Origin: PALSA-911 sp037442565
Lineage (GTDB): Bacteria > Pseudomonadota > Alphaproteobacteria > Acetobacterales > Acetobacteraceae
Reading direction: 5' to 3'
Assembly: GCA_037442565.1 (NCBI GenBank)
Contig: JBBIQA010000001.1
Location: 1-64,000 of the forward strand
DNA: 64,000 nt
Shown here piece after piece: positions 1 to 8,355 of the stretch (position 1 is the stretch's first letter; every line of letters starts with the position of its first letter). A program made the position numbers and the translations under genes. Below the pieces are notes generated by a model. The model was not told the origin of the DNA. It saw only the letters and a list, made by a program, of their open reading frames with translations, and searched no databases.

Positions 1-402
1 CCGGCGATCGACAATCCGGCGGTGAAGGAGAAGCTGGCGGAGTTCTATGTCCGCAGCCAGGGGCTTCGCTTCACCAAGTTCCGGGCAATGACCTCGCTGT
101 CGCGCGGCCAGACGCCGGGTCCGGAATCCTCGATCGGCAAGCTGGTCAGCGCCAGCAAGCTGCAGGACATCGCCGCCTACGGCCTGGACCTGCTGGGCAT
201 GGCCGGTGCCGAGATGGGCGAGGACATGCCGCTCGCCGGCTTGTTCGAGGAAGCGCTGCTATACGCCCCGGCCATGCGCATCGCCGGCGGCACCGACGAG
301 ATTTTACGAAATATCATCGCCGAAAGGGTGCTGGGGCTTCCGGCCGATATGCGGGCCGACAAGGGGATGCCGTTCCGCGACGTGCCGACCGGGGCGCGGT
401 AG
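1..402 (+). CDS. Acyl-CoA dehydrogenase, C-terminal part (5' end outside window)
   Basis: The reading frame is open from base 1, so the gene begins upstream of the window and only about 133 C-terminal residues are visible. The family oxidises acyl-CoA to enoyl-CoA with FAD and passes electrons to ETF. The visible part is the all-helical C-terminal domain, and its end carries the family hallmark GGTDEILRNIIAERVLG, the helix and turn that contact the flavin of the neighbouring subunit. It ends at a TAG 42 bases from the convergent stop of the next gene. Substrate chain length cannot be judged from this fragment. The family call is firm. Confidence 0.9.
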   Translation, partial: PAIDNPAVKEKLAEFYVRSQGLRFTKFRAMTSLSRGQTPGPESSIGKLVSASKLQDIAAYGLDLLGMAGAEMGEDMPLAGLFEEALLYAPAMRIAGGTDEILRNIIAERVLGLPADMRADKGMPFRDVPTGAR

Positions 403-427
403 AGACCCCGCGGCCCCGGGGGGAACA

Positions 428-441
428 GGCCGAAACCGGCC
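428..441. terminator. Short GC hairpin between convergent genes (weak terminator candidate)
   Basis: GGCCG, a 4-base loop AAAC, then CGGCC form a perfect 5-bp stem in the 42-base gap between two convergent stop codons. There is no T-run on either side, so an intrinsic terminator is only a possibility. Confidence 0.2.
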
Positions 442-444
442 GGC

Positions 445-1752
445 TCAGTCGTCGCCGGCCGCTTCGGCCTTCTCCGCCAGATCTACCGTCGGCACCTCGA
501 AGCCAGCCGCCGGTCCGCGCTTGAACTTGTCCTTCTCGATCACTCCATCGCTGGCGACGACGGAGCGTCCATAGGCCGGGATCGCCGGCACCGCGTCGGG
601 TGCCAGCGGCGCCATCCATTGCTTGCGCGCCAGAGCGGCCGCGATGTAGGGCGCCAGTTCGGCTTCCTTGCGGGCGTCGCGCGCCGCCTGATCCTGTTTC
701 AGCTGCGGCATCACCTCCCTGGAGAACAGTTCCAGGCTGTCGATAATGTGCTCGTGCCTGTTGCGCCCGGCCTGCTGGATGAAGATTACCTGATCCACCC
801 CGGCGTCCTCGTATTTCTGCATCCGCTCCAGCAGCTGCGCGGGCGTGCCGATGCCATTGCCCTCCGCGACCTTGGGCAGCTCCGCCCGCGCCTTCTCGAA
901 GCGCTCCCAGACATTGGTCACGCCCGGCTTGTGCTGGCCATAGGCATAGAAATGCCCCAGCGCGTAGCCGAAGAACTGGAACGCCTCCAACCCGCGCGCC
1001 TTGGCCTCCTCCTCATCGTGATGGCAGGAAAACCCGGTGACCATGGCGATGTTGGCGTTCACCGTATGGCCGATCGGCACGCATGCCTCGGACTTGATGA
1101 TGTCGTAGTATTCGGTGGCCCAGTGCGCCGCCTCCGACGGATCGATGAACGCGAACGCCAGAGCGCCGATGCCGGCCCGCGCCGCTGCGTGGATGGTTTC
1201 ACGCGACGAACAGGCGACCCAGATCGGCGGATGCGGCTTCTGGTACGGCTTCGGCACCACGTTGCGGCAGGGCATGGAGAAGAACTGCCCCTCGAACCCT
1301 GGATACGGGTTCATCGCCAGCATATTGGCGGTCTGCTCGGTCGCCTCCGCCCACATCGCCTTCTTCAGCGCCAGCTCGACGTTGAAGCCTTCAAGCTCGG
1401 TGCGCGACGCGGACTGCCCGGTACCCCATTCCACCCGCCCGCTGGAGATCAGGTCCAGTGTGGCGATCCGCTCGGCGACGCGCGCCGGGGCGTTGTAGCC
1501 GGGCGGGGACAGCACGACGGCGTGGCCGACATGGATCTGCTTCGTGCGCGCGGCGCAAGCGGCGAGGAACACTTCCGGCGCCGAGTTGTGGGAGTACTCC
1601 TCCAGGAAATGATGCTCGTTGGCCCAGACATAGTCGTAGCCGAGCCGGTCCGCCGCCTCGACCTCCGACAGCGCGTCCTGGAACAGCTTGTGCTCCGACA
1701 TTTCCAGCCACGGGCGCGGCAATTGCAGTTCATAGAGCAGTCCAAACCTCAT
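445..1752 (-). CDS. LLM class flavin-dependent oxidoreductase with C-terminal extension
   Basis: Luciferase-like TIM-barrel monooxygenase of 435 residues. The N-terminus (MRFGLLYELQLPRPW) and the ANEHHF motif near residue 45 match the LuxA-like, FMNH2-using branch rather than the F420 branch. The barrel fills about the first 350 residues; the remaining 80 or so form a charged tail (ARDARKEAELAPYIA onward) longer than usual for the family. It is the last gene of a minus-strand operon with a second LLM gene 40 bases upstream, a MoaD-like carrier and a molybdenum hydroxylase. The ATG is preceded by GAGGA about 10 bases upstream. Such enzymes need a reduced-flavin supply; no flavin reductase is visible nearby. 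The substrate is unknown. Confidence 0.85.
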   Translation of the reverse strand: MRFGLLYELQLPRPWLEMSEHKLFQDALSEVEAADRLGYDYVWANEHHFLEEYSHNSAPEVFLAACAARTKQIHVGHAVVLSPPGYNAPARVAERIATLDLISSGRVEWGTGQSASRTELEGFNVELALKKAMWAEATEQTANMLAMNPYPGFEGQFFSMPCRNVVPKPYQKPHPPIWVACSSRETIHAAARAGIGALAFAFIDPSEAAHWATEYYDIIKSEACVPIGHTVNANIAMVTGFSCHHDEEEAKARGLEAFQFFGYALGHFYAYGQHKPGVTNVWERFEKARAELPKVAEGNGIGTPAQLLERMQKYEDAGVDQVIFIQQAGRNRHEHIIDSLELFSREVMPQLKQDQAARDARKEAELAPYIAAALARKQWMAPLAPDAVPAIPAYGRSVVASDGVIEKDKFKRGPAAGFEVPTVDLAEKAEAAGDD

Positions 1753-1792
1753 GGCGCGATATCCTCGGTTATGGTTTCAATGGGAGCCCGCC

Positions 1793-2863
1793 TCAGACGA
1801 AAGCCCGCTTGATCTTCGCCCAGTCCTCGATCGCCTGTTCCTGGCCGGGAATGAGCTGGATGGTGAACTGCGTATAGCCGGCATCCCGCAGCCCCTCGAT
1901 CCGGGCCGTGATCTCGGCCTCCGTGCCGGTGAAGGTGTTCATGCGGATCAGTTCCGCGTTGATGAATTGCCGCTCATCGGGCTTGACGAACATGAGGTGG
2001 CCGCGATGGTTGTGCAGATACGGCGCATCCGCCGGCTCGAAATGCCTCGCCGATGCCACATAGCCCTGCACCAGATCGGCCACGGCCGGGGGCATCGGCG
2101 AGCTGTTGGGCAGGCCCGACAGCGCCTCATCGGCGGCGCGATGCAGCATCACCGCCGCCCGCGGTCCGGCCTGCGCCATGGCCCTTGGGCTGTCGGCGGC
2201 CTCTCCCGGCTCCAGCACGCAGCCCAGCGCGAAGGCAGTCGCCTGAAGATCGGCGCGGTCGTTGCCGGCTCTCTCCCAGGCCTGCTGCATGGCGTTCAGC
2301 CAGGAAACCCCGACCGCATCGTTACCGACGAAATTGATCCACCCCGCGCCGAGCTTCGCCGTCAGTTCCATGCCCTTGGGGCCGAAGGCCGACAGATGCA
2401 GCGCCACCGCATCGCTCGTGTTGATCAGGCCGAGATCGGGATTGAGGAAGCGGATCCGGTGCGTCCGGCCTTCCAGCGTGGTTTCAAGGGTCTCCTCGTC
2501 CAGCAGACCCATGACGACGCGGATATACTCGGCCATGTCCGACAGCTTCACCGCCCCCTGCCCCATCGCGCGGCGGGCGGAAAACCCGGTGCCGATGCCG
2601 AAATCGATCCGGCCGGGCGCGAGCTTGTTCAGGCTGGCCAAGGCGCAGGCCGTGGCCGGCGCGATGCGGTTGGACGGCACGAGCACGCCGGTGCCCAGGC
2701 GTATGCGGCTGGTCTTCATCGCCGCCGCGGCCATCGCCACGAACGGATCGGCCGTCAGCATCTGCGTGTCGTAGAACCAGGCGTGGCTGAAGCCGAGTTC
2801 CTCGGCACGCTGGGTTACCTGCCAGGACGCCGCGTCCGTGGCCAGGGCAATGCCGAAATCCAT
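1793..2863 (-). CDS. LLM class oxidoreductase, F420-type subfamily likely
   Basis: TIM-barrel luciferase-like protein of 356 residues. Recognisable features are the first strand MDFGIALATD, the GFSHAWFYDTQML segment, and RIRLGTGVLVPSNR followed by GRIDFGIGTGF, the pattern of the methylene-H4MPT reductase-like, coenzyme F420-linked branch. A good Shine-Dalgarno (GAGGAG, 7 bases before the ATG) supports the start. It sits 21 bases downstream of the MoaD-like gene and 40 bases upstream of a second LLM gene, so the four genes from 5424 down to 445 look cotranscribed. Assignment to F420 rather than FMN is by resemblance only; fbiC lies about 10 kb away. Confidence 0.8.
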   Translation of the reverse strand: MDFGIALATDAASWQVTQRAEELGFSHAWFYDTQMLTADPFVAMAAAAMKTSRIRLGTGVLVPSNRIAPATACALASLNKLAPGRIDFGIGTGFSARRAMGQGAVKLSDMAEYIRVVMGLLDEETLETTLEGRTHRIRFLNPDLGLINTSDAVALHLSAFGPKGMELTAKLGAGWINFVGNDAVGVSWLNAMQQAWERAGNDRADLQATAFALGCVLEPGEAADSPRAMAQAGPRAAVMLHRAADEALSGLPNSSPMPPAVADLVQGYVASARHFEPADAPYLHNHRGHLMFVKPDERQFINAELIRMNTFTGTEAEITARIEGLRDAGYTQFTIQLIPGQEQAIEDWAKIKRAFV

Positions 2864-2884
2864 CCGCGTCTCCTCGCCGAGGCG

Positions 2885-3145
2885 TTATCCGCCTTCGATC
2901 TTCGGTATGAAGAATACTTCCGCACCCGGCCGCACCGGCTGCATATAGTCGATTTCATACAGTTCGCCGTCGATGGCGATGGTGGTTTCTTCTTCCAGAT
3001 GGAAGCCGAGGCCGGGGAACAGGCGGTCCATCTCCTTGATCACGCCGCGCAGCGTCTTCGCCGTTACGGCGAATTCCGTCACGCCCCCGGTGTAGCGCCG
3101 GCTGAAGCCGCTGGTGAAAACGACCCTGGCCGGCGCGTCCGACAC
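2885..3145 (-). CDS. MoaD/ThiS-like sulfur-carrier protein
   Basis: Small beta-grasp protein of 86 residues ending in Gly-Gly (PKIEGG), the tail that MoaD and ThiS carriers use for adenylation and thiocarboxylation. The body has the family pattern: a hydrophobic first strand (ARVVFTSGF), a helix with LRGVIKEMDRLFPGL, and a final strand AEVFFIPKIEGG. The start is GTG, two bases after the stop of the molybdenum hydroxylase gene, and GGAG at the end of that gene serves as its ribosome site, so the two are translationally coupled. A dedicated carrier next to one molybdo-enzyme suggests it helps mature that enzyme's cofactor. That role is inferred. Confidence 0.8.
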   Translation of the reverse strand: MSDAPARVVFTSGFSRRYTGGVTEFAVTAKTLRGVIKEMDRLFPGLGFHLEEETTIAIDGELYEIDYMQPVRPGAEVFFIPKIEGG

Positions 3146-3147
3146 GG

Positions 3148-5424
3148 TTACTCCGCCGCCTGCGGAAGTTCCAAGGCGGCCAGCACCTTCGGCGGCGACA
3201 TCGGCAGCGAGGTCATGCGCCGGCCGATGGCGTTCTCGATCGCATTGGCGATCGCGGCCATCGGCGGGCAGATGTTCACCTCGCCCACGCCCTTCGCGCC
3301 ATACGGATGATTCGGGTTCGGCACCTCCACCAGCACCGGCTCGATCATCGGCAGGTCGGAGGCCACCGGCACGCGATAATCCAGGAAGCCGGCGTTATCC
3401 AACAGGCCCTTGGCGTTGTAGATGTATTCCTCGTTCAACGCCCAGCCGATGCCCTGCACAACGCCGCCCTGGATCTGCCCTTCCACATAGCTCGGGTGGA
3501 TGGCGCGGCCGACATCCTGGGCGGCGACGAAGCGCAGGATGGTGACCTTGCCGGTTTCCGGATCAACCTCGACATCGCAGAACTGCGTGGCGAAGCCGGG
3601 TGCCTGGCCGCCAGCGTTGAGCGAGCTGGCAGCCACCAGCGGTCCGCCGGTCGCCGCCGCCTTGGAGGCGATGTCCTTCAGCGACAGCGGATCGAAGTTG
3701 CCCACGTTGGTGCCGGCCGGCTTGGCGAAGCCGTCCTCCCAGATCACGCCTTCCGGGTCCACATCCCAGATCATCGCCGCGCGGCGGCAGAGATCCTTGA
3801 TCAGCGTCTTCGTCGCATTCACCACCGCCGTGCCGGTGGCGAAGGTCACGCGCGAACCGCCGGTAACGTGCGTGTAGCCGACCGAGCCCGTGTCCACGAC
3901 TGTCGCGCGAACCATGTTGTAGTCGATCCCCAGCGTCTCCGCCGCCATGATCGCCATGGAAGCGCGTGACCCGCCGATGTCGGGGCTGCCGGTCGCCACC
4001 AGCACCGTGCCGTCCGCATTGATCTCCATCGTGGCGCTGGATTCACCGCCGCCGTTGAACCAGTAGCCGGAGGCCACGCCGCGGCCCTGGTTCGGGCCGA
4101 GCTTGGTCTTGTAGCCGGGATGGTTCAGCACCGCCTTCACCGTCTCGGCGTAGCCGGCATGGGCGTGCTTGGGCCCGAAGATCGTCGGCGTGCCGATGCC
4201 GGCGGCGTTCTTCAGGCGCAGTTCCGCCGGATCCATGCCGATCTTCTTGGCCAGGATGTCCAGCACCGATTCCACCGCGAAGGCGGAAATCGGCGAGCCG
4301 GGCGCACGATAGGCGGCCGCCTTCGGCCGGTTGGACACCACGTCGTAACCAACCGCGCGGGCATTGGCGATATCGTAGGGCGCATAGGCGCAAAGGCAGG
4401 CATTCATCACCGGCGAGCCGGGGAAGGCGCCCGCCTGGAACTTGAAGATGCCGTCGGCGGCAACGATCTTGCCGTCCTTCGTCACGCCGATCTTCACCCA
4501 CATGGAGGAACCCGAGGTCGGGCCGGACGCCTTGAAGGTTTCTTCCCGCGTCATGGTCAGGCGCACCGGCGCGCCGGACTTCTTCGACAGCAGCGCGGCC
4601 ACCGGCTCAAGATAGGTCACGGTCTTGCCGCCGAAGCCGCCGCCGATCTCGGCGGGATGCACCAGCAGATCGCCCAACGGCATCTTCAGGATCTGCGCGG
4701 TCAGCGCGCGCATCTGGAAATGCCCCTGGCTGGAGCACCAGATTTCGCCCTGGCCGTCGGCATCCATGCGGGCCACGCAGGCATGCGGCTCGATATAGGC
4801 CTGGTGCACCGCGGCGGTCTTGAATTCCTTCTCGACGATGACATCGGCCGCGGCAAACCCGGCGGCGAGGTCGCCGGTGGCGAATTCCAGGCGCTTGGAG
4901 ATGTTGGACGGCTTGGTCGGCGCCGGCTCCACGCCGCGGGTGATCATGTCCTCGAACACCAGCGGCGCATCGGGCTGCATCGCCTCATCCACGTCGATGA
5001 CGTGGGGAAGGATTTCGTAATCGACCTCGATCAGACTCAGCGCCTGCGCGGCGATGCTGGCGCTGACGGCAGCCACGGCGGCGACGGAATGGCCTTCATA
5101 CAGCACCTTCTCGCGCGCCATGATGTTGCGCGTGACGTGCCAGAAATTCACCGCGACCCGTTCCGGGCCGATATAGTCGAAAGTCTGCTCCGGGAAATCG
5201 GCACCGGTGATCACCGCCTTCACGCCGTGCAGCGCGCGGGCCTTGGAAGTATCGATCGAGCGGATGCGCGCATGTGCATGCGGCGAACGCAGGATACGGC
5301 CATACAGCGTGCCGGCCGGCTGGTAATCGCCGCCATACAGGGCGCGGCCGGTAACTTTCGGCACCCCATCCGGGCGAATGGGACGGGTTCCAACCCATTT
5401 GAACTGCTTGACAACGTCGTCCAT
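3148..5424 (-). CDS. Xanthine dehydrogenase-family molybdopterin-binding (large) subunit
   Basis: Protein of 758 residues of the molybdenum hydroxylase family, which inserts water-derived oxygen into aldehydes, N-heterocycles or CoA-activated aromatics. Seen motifs: the N-terminal 'a/b hammerhead' (DGVPKVTGRALYGGDY), the molybdopterin loop GGGFGGKTV, AYRAPGSPISAFAVES, and near the C-terminus HPYGAKGVGEVNICP, whose GVGE glutamate is the expected catalytic base. AYRAPG rather than the AYxCSFR of form I CO dehydrogenase argues against CoxL. Family members normally work with a 2Fe-2S subunit and an FAD subunit; neither is encoded in this operon. Instead a MoaD-like carrier and two LLM monooxygenases follow. 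GAGG lies 8 bases before the ATG. Confidence 0.9.
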   Translation of the reverse strand: MDDVVKQFKWVGTRPIRPDGVPKVTGRALYGGDYQPAGTLYGRILRSPHAHARIRSIDTSKARALHGVKAVITGADFPEQTFDYIGPERVAVNFWHVTRNIMAREKVLYEGHSVAAVAAVSASIAAQALSLIEVDYEILPHVIDVDEAMQPDAPLVFEDMITRGVEPAPTKPSNISKRLEFATGDLAAGFAAADVIVEKEFKTAAVHQAYIEPHACVARMDADGQGEIWCSSQGHFQMRALTAQILKMPLGDLLVHPAEIGGGFGGKTVTYLEPVAALLSKKSGAPVRLTMTREETFKASGPTSGSSMWVKIGVTKDGKIVAADGIFKFQAGAFPGSPVMNACLCAYAPYDIANARAVGYDVVSNRPKAAAYRAPGSPISAFAVESVLDILAKKIGMDPAELRLKNAAGIGTPTIFGPKHAHAGYAETVKAVLNHPGYKTKLGPNQGRGVASGYWFNGGGESSATMEINADGTVLVATGSPDIGGSRASMAIMAAETLGIDYNMVRATVVDTGSVGYTHVTGGSRVTFATGTAVVNATKTLIKDLCRRAAMIWDVDPEGVIWEDGFAKPAGTNVGNFDPLSLKDIASKAAATGGPLVAASSLNAGGQAPGFATQFCDVEVDPETGKVTILRFVAAQDVGRAIHPSYVEGQIQGGVVQGIGWALNEEYIYNAKGLLDNAGFLDYRVPVASDLPMIEPVLVEVPNPNHPYGAKGVGEVNICPPMAAIANAIENAIGRRMTSLPMSPPKVLAALELPQAAE

Positions 5425-5560
5425 GGCTTTTCCCTCGACTGTGCTGCCCGGCCTGTGCGGCCCGGACTTGGTGCAATCCTACCGGATTGTATGGGGTAAA
5501 ATCGGAATGCGCGAGGGTCGCGTGCCCTGCCGCAATATGTCAACTCGTCGGGACGGGCAA

Positions 5561-5754
5561 GCAAGGCCAGGGGCGCTGCCCCTGGACCCCGCCAAAGGCT
5601 CGCCTTTGGAAACCTTCCATTGTTTGGGAGTGCCAGGAGGGCCAACCGTGACCTTGCAAGGTCCGAGTAGGCCCTCCTGGCGCTCCCAAACCAGTAGCGG
5701 GTTCTAAGGGCTTGCCCTTAGCGGGGGTCCAGGGGGCAGCGCCCCTGGCCTTGC
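5561..5754. repeat. Composite nested palindrome filling the 5425-5755 gap
   Basis: The 331-base gap holds an ordered set of inverted repeats. The outer arms are 5561-5592 and 5721-5754, nearly perfect complements (GCAAGGCCAGGGG ... CCCCTGGCCTTGC) differing by two single-base gaps. Inside are inner arms 5622-5643 and 5670-5691 (21 of 22 pairs), an 8-bp hairpin with 2-base loop at 5592-5609 (CCAAAGGC/GCCTTTGG), a second at 5704-5721 (CTAAGGGC/GCCCTTAG) and a perfect 12-base palindrome at 5651-5662 (ACCTTGCAAGGT). The right arm ends one base from the stop of the next minus-strand gene, so it may end that transcript. I associate similar GC-rich dispersed units with Acetobacteraceae genomes. Confidence 0.9.
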
Positions 5755-5755
5755 T

Positions 5756-6919
5756 TCACTCGGCCGCGTCGCGCTTCACAGCCGCGAGGCGGTCGATCTC
5801 GGCCTGCACCGCGGCGGCGGACTGACCGACGAATTCCTCGTGGTGATCGCGAGCGAACGCGTAGCTGCCCTGGCGCAGTTCGCGCGAACCCTGGAAGTGC
5901 GGGTGCACGAAGCGCGCCATCAGTTCGTAATGCCGCTTGGTCTGTTCCCAATCGGCCCAGTTCTGCGCCAGTTCCATGATCACGCCGAAGCCGCCGGAGC
6001 CCTTCTGCAGACGCTCGATGAACGCGATCGCGTCATCGGGCGTGCCGATGCAGGCGGTGCCGGTTTCCGTCAGGTAGGTATAGGGATCGGTGACGTCGGG
6101 CGGCACGATGGGGAAGGTCGCCACATCGGAGAAATAGTCGCGGAAGCGGTTGAGGCCGAATTCGACGTTCTTCTTCGCCTGCTCACGGGTTTCGGCAATG
6201 TGCATCAGCGTCACCAGGCGCCAGCTGTCGCGGTGCGGCACGTGGCCGTTGGCGCGCGCGGTGTCCGCATACAGGCCCCAGTTGCTCTTGTGATGCGCCA
6301 GCGCATCGTCGCTGGTGCCGCCGATCGACAGCATGCCGAGCCCGTGCCGCCCCGCCGCCAGCGCGCCGGCGGGGGAGCGCGCCGCGGCGACCGCCATTTC
6401 CATGCGCGGGCGGGTGTAGGGCGGAATTTGCAGCTGCGCGTCGCGCAGGTCGAACCAGTCGGTCTTGCGGGTGACGGACTTGCCGGCGAACAGCTCCATG
6501 CAGACATCGAGAGCCTCGTTCATCATCCGCCGCTGGTCGGCCGGATTGACGCCGATCTTCTTCGCATCATGCACCAGCGAGCCGGGACCGACGCCGAACA
6601 TCACCCGCCCGCGGGTCATGTGGTCGAGTTGCACCATCCGGTCGGCGACGATGAAGGGATTGTGATACGGCAGCGACACCACGCCGGTGCCGAGGCGGAT
6701 ATGGCGGGTGCGCTCGGCGGCCGCGGCGATGAAGATCTCCGGCGAGCAGATGATCTCGAAGCCGCCGGAATGATGCTCGCCGATCCAGGCCTCGTTGTAG
6801 TTGAGACGATCCAGATGCACCAGCAATTCCATGTCGCGCTCCAGCGCCAGCGTCGGGTTCTCCCCGAGGGCATGGAACGGCGCGAGAAAGATGCCGCTGC
6901 GCAGATATGGCTTGGTCAT
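5756..6919 (-). CDS. LimB-like LLM class monooxygenase
   Basis: Flavin-dependent monooxygenase of 387 residues from the ATG at 6919. Very like limonene 1,2-monooxygenase-type proteins: GIFLAPFHALGENPTLALE at the N-terminus, GEHHSGGFE near residue 47, the segment AAERTRHIRLGTGVVSLPYH and the following GRVMFGVGPG. These bind reduced FMN and attack terpene or alkene substrates in characterised relatives. A longer frame runs upstream to 7147, but those residues are basic and unlike the family, so 6919 is chosen. The stop codon directly abuts the right arm of the 5561-5754 palindrome. A reductase partner is not visible. The substrate is inferred only by resemblance. Confidence 0.85.
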   Translation of the reverse strand: MTKPYLRSGIFLAPFHALGENPTLALERDMELLVHLDRLNYNEAWIGEHHSGGFEIICSPEIFIAAAAERTRHIRLGTGVVSLPYHNPFIVADRMVQLDHMTRGRVMFGVGPGSLVHDAKKIGVNPADQRRMMNEALDVCMELFAGKSVTRKTDWFDLRDAQLQIPPYTRPRMEMAVAAARSPAGALAAGRHGLGMLSIGGTSDDALAHHKSNWGLYADTARANGHVPHRDSWRLVTLMHIAETREQAKKNVEFGLNRFRDYFSDVATFPIVPPDVTDPYTYLTETGTACIGTPDDAIAFIERLQKGSGGFGVIMELAQNWADWEQTKRHYELMARFVHPHFQGSRELRQGSYAFARDHHEEFVGQSAAAVQAEIDRLAAVKRDAAE

Positions 6920-7094
6920 TCCCGGAAACTCCCGATCTGGTGAGGGCCGCGCGGACGTATGCGGTGCGAAAGCTACTGAACGGTAGCCTGCTTTCCGGTG
7001 GCTGGCCAGAGCGCCGGCAGGGGTTACGGCTTGCCGGAATTGCCGCCCGCCTTTACTCAGCCGGGCAAGGGACCGCAGCACACGGGAGATGTCC

Positions 7095-7628
7095 ATGAGC
7101 CGGCTTTTCGGAAACATGCGCCAGGTGGGCGTGGTGGTGCGCGACATCGAGGCCGCGATGCAGCACTGGTCGCAGGTCTGCGGGATCGGGCCCTGGTTCT
7201 ACACGGATCGTCTGGCGGTGACCGCCTTCACCTACATGGGCCAGCGCCACGACGACATTCATGTGTCCATCGCCCTGGCGAACTCCGGCGACGTGCAGAT
7301 CGAACTGATCCAGCAGCGCTGCGAAACCCCCAGCATGTACCGCGACTTCCTCGCCGCCGGGCACGAGGGCATGCAGCATTGGTCCAGTTGGCCGGTGAAC
7401 TACCGGGAAAACTACGAACGCGCCCTGGCGGCCGGCTACACGGTCGGCCAGCAGGGCGAGAGCCCGCGCGGACCGTTCGTCTATTTTCGTAACGAGGGCC
7501 ATCCCGGCACCGTGATCGAAATGGCGCAAGCCACCCCCGAGCGCATGCGCATCTTCGATCAGGTGCGCCAGGCGGCCCTGGACTGGGACGGCAGCGACCC
7601 GATCCGGCGGACCTGGCCCACGGCCTGA
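7095..7628 (+). CDS. VOC (glyoxalase-fold) family protein
   Basis: Vicinal-oxygen-chelate protein of about 177 residues. The opening (NMRQVGVVVRDIEAAMQHW) is the first beta-alpha-beta-beta module, and FRNEGHPGTVIEMAQ, with a metal-site Glu in VIEM, is the end of the second. The family includes dioxygenases, epimerases and glyoxalases that bind a divalent metal; which reaction applies cannot be told. An ATG at 7089 is also in frame, but GGGAG at 7084-7088 lies six bases before the ATG at 7095, so the latter is preferred. Divergent from the LimB-like gene; a GtrA gene follows after 14 bases. Confidence 0.8.
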   Translation: MSRLFGNMRQVGVVVRDIEAAMQHWSQVCGIGPWFYTDRLAVTAFTYMGQRHDDIHVSIALANSGDVQIELIQQRCETPSMYRDFLAAGHEGMQHWSSWPVNYRENYERALAAGYTVGQQGESPRGPFVYFRNEGHPGTVIEMAQATPERMRIFDQVRQAALDWDGSDPIRRTWPTA

Positions 7629-7642
7629 CCGGCAAGGCGCGG

Positions 7643-8071
7643 GTGAAATTGACCACGGCCCTCGCGCGGGCGGTTGGCCCGGCGCGGGCCATCGTGCTGC
7701 TGCAATTCCTGAAATTCGGCGTGGTCGGCACCTTCGGCTTCGTGGTGGACACGTCCACCGTCTACGCCTTGCGCGGCAGCCTCGGGCTGTACGGCGCCGG
7801 CGCCGCCGCCTATCTGACCGCGGCCAGCGGCAACTGGGTGCTCAATCGGATATGGACCTTCCGCGGCAAGGGCGGACAGCCGGCGCACCGGCAATGGGCG
7901 CTGTTCCTGATGGCCAACCTCGTCGGCTTCATGCTCAACCGCGGCACCTACGCCATCCTCGTGACCTTCGTGCCGCGCTGCGCGGCCCAGCCGGTCTGGG
8001 CCGTGGCCGCGGGATCCATCGCCGGGCTGTGGACCAATTTCTTCCTGTCGCGGAAGCTGGTGTTCCGCTGA
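7643..8071 (+). CDS. GtrA family membrane protein
   Basis: Integral membrane protein of 142 residues with about four transmembrane helices. It opens with the family signature FLKFGVVGTFGFVVD and has the second hallmark NWVLNRIWTFRGKG between helices two and three, and FFLSRKLVFR at the C-terminus. GtrA proteins are thought to move polyprenyl-linked sugars across the inner membrane or assist glycan synthesis. The GTG start is 14 bases after the VOC stop, so they may be cotranscribed, but function fits the downstream polysaccharide genes better. Confidence 0.85.
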   Translation: MKLTTALARAVGPARAIVLLQFLKFGVVGTFGFVVDTSTVYALRGSLGLYGAGAAAYLTAASGNWVLNRIWTFRGKGGQPAHRQWALFLMANLVGFMLNRGTYAILVTFVPRCAAQPVWAVAAGSIAGLWTNFFLSRKLVFR

Positions 8072-8116
8072 TCGGTGAAGCGCCGGTGACGGTTCGGTCC
8101 ACACCGCCGCTTTGAT

Positions 8117-8139
8117 TTACCATTTTAACTAATTGGTAA
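8117..8139. promoter_or_regulatory. AT-rich inverted repeat upstream of the polysaccharide gene
   Basis: TTACCATT and ATTGGTAA form arms that match at 7 of 8 positions across a 7-base spacer, inside an unusually AT-rich block of about 80 bases (8110-8190) in a GC-rich genome. A dyad of this size in AT-rich DNA ahead of 8356 suits an operator or promoter region. No matching regulator gene is present in the window. Confidence 0.35.
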
Positions 8140-8299
8140 TGTCGTTAATGCAGCCTCCGGTTGTGTTAAGGAATATTATTCAATGCAACAGCCCCCCGCC
8201 GTCCGGCCGCTTCCCGCCCGCCACCCGCTCCGGCCGCCCTAGCCGCGCGCCCGCCGCAGGAAAAACGGCGCCGGCCCGTAAAACCGGCGCAAGAGACAG

Positions 8300-8334
8300 C
8301 CACCCAAGACACGACCACCCAAGACACGGCCACC
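8300..8334. repeat. 15-bp tandem repeat in the leader of the glycosylphosphotransferase gene
   Basis: CCACCCAAGACACGA at 8300-8314 is followed directly by CCACCCAAGACACGG at 8315-8329 and a partial third copy CCACC. It lies 22 bases before the ATG at 8356, in the untranslated leader. A gene-length role is not evident; it could vary in copy number by slippage. Confidence 0.7.
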
Positions 8335-8355
8335 AGCAAGGAATGCGGTGCGGTC

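Noticed and set aside
3148..5424. Form I CO dehydrogenase (CoxL)
   Set aside because: The active-site loop is AYRAPG and not the AYxCSFR of form I, and CoxS/CoxM are absent.
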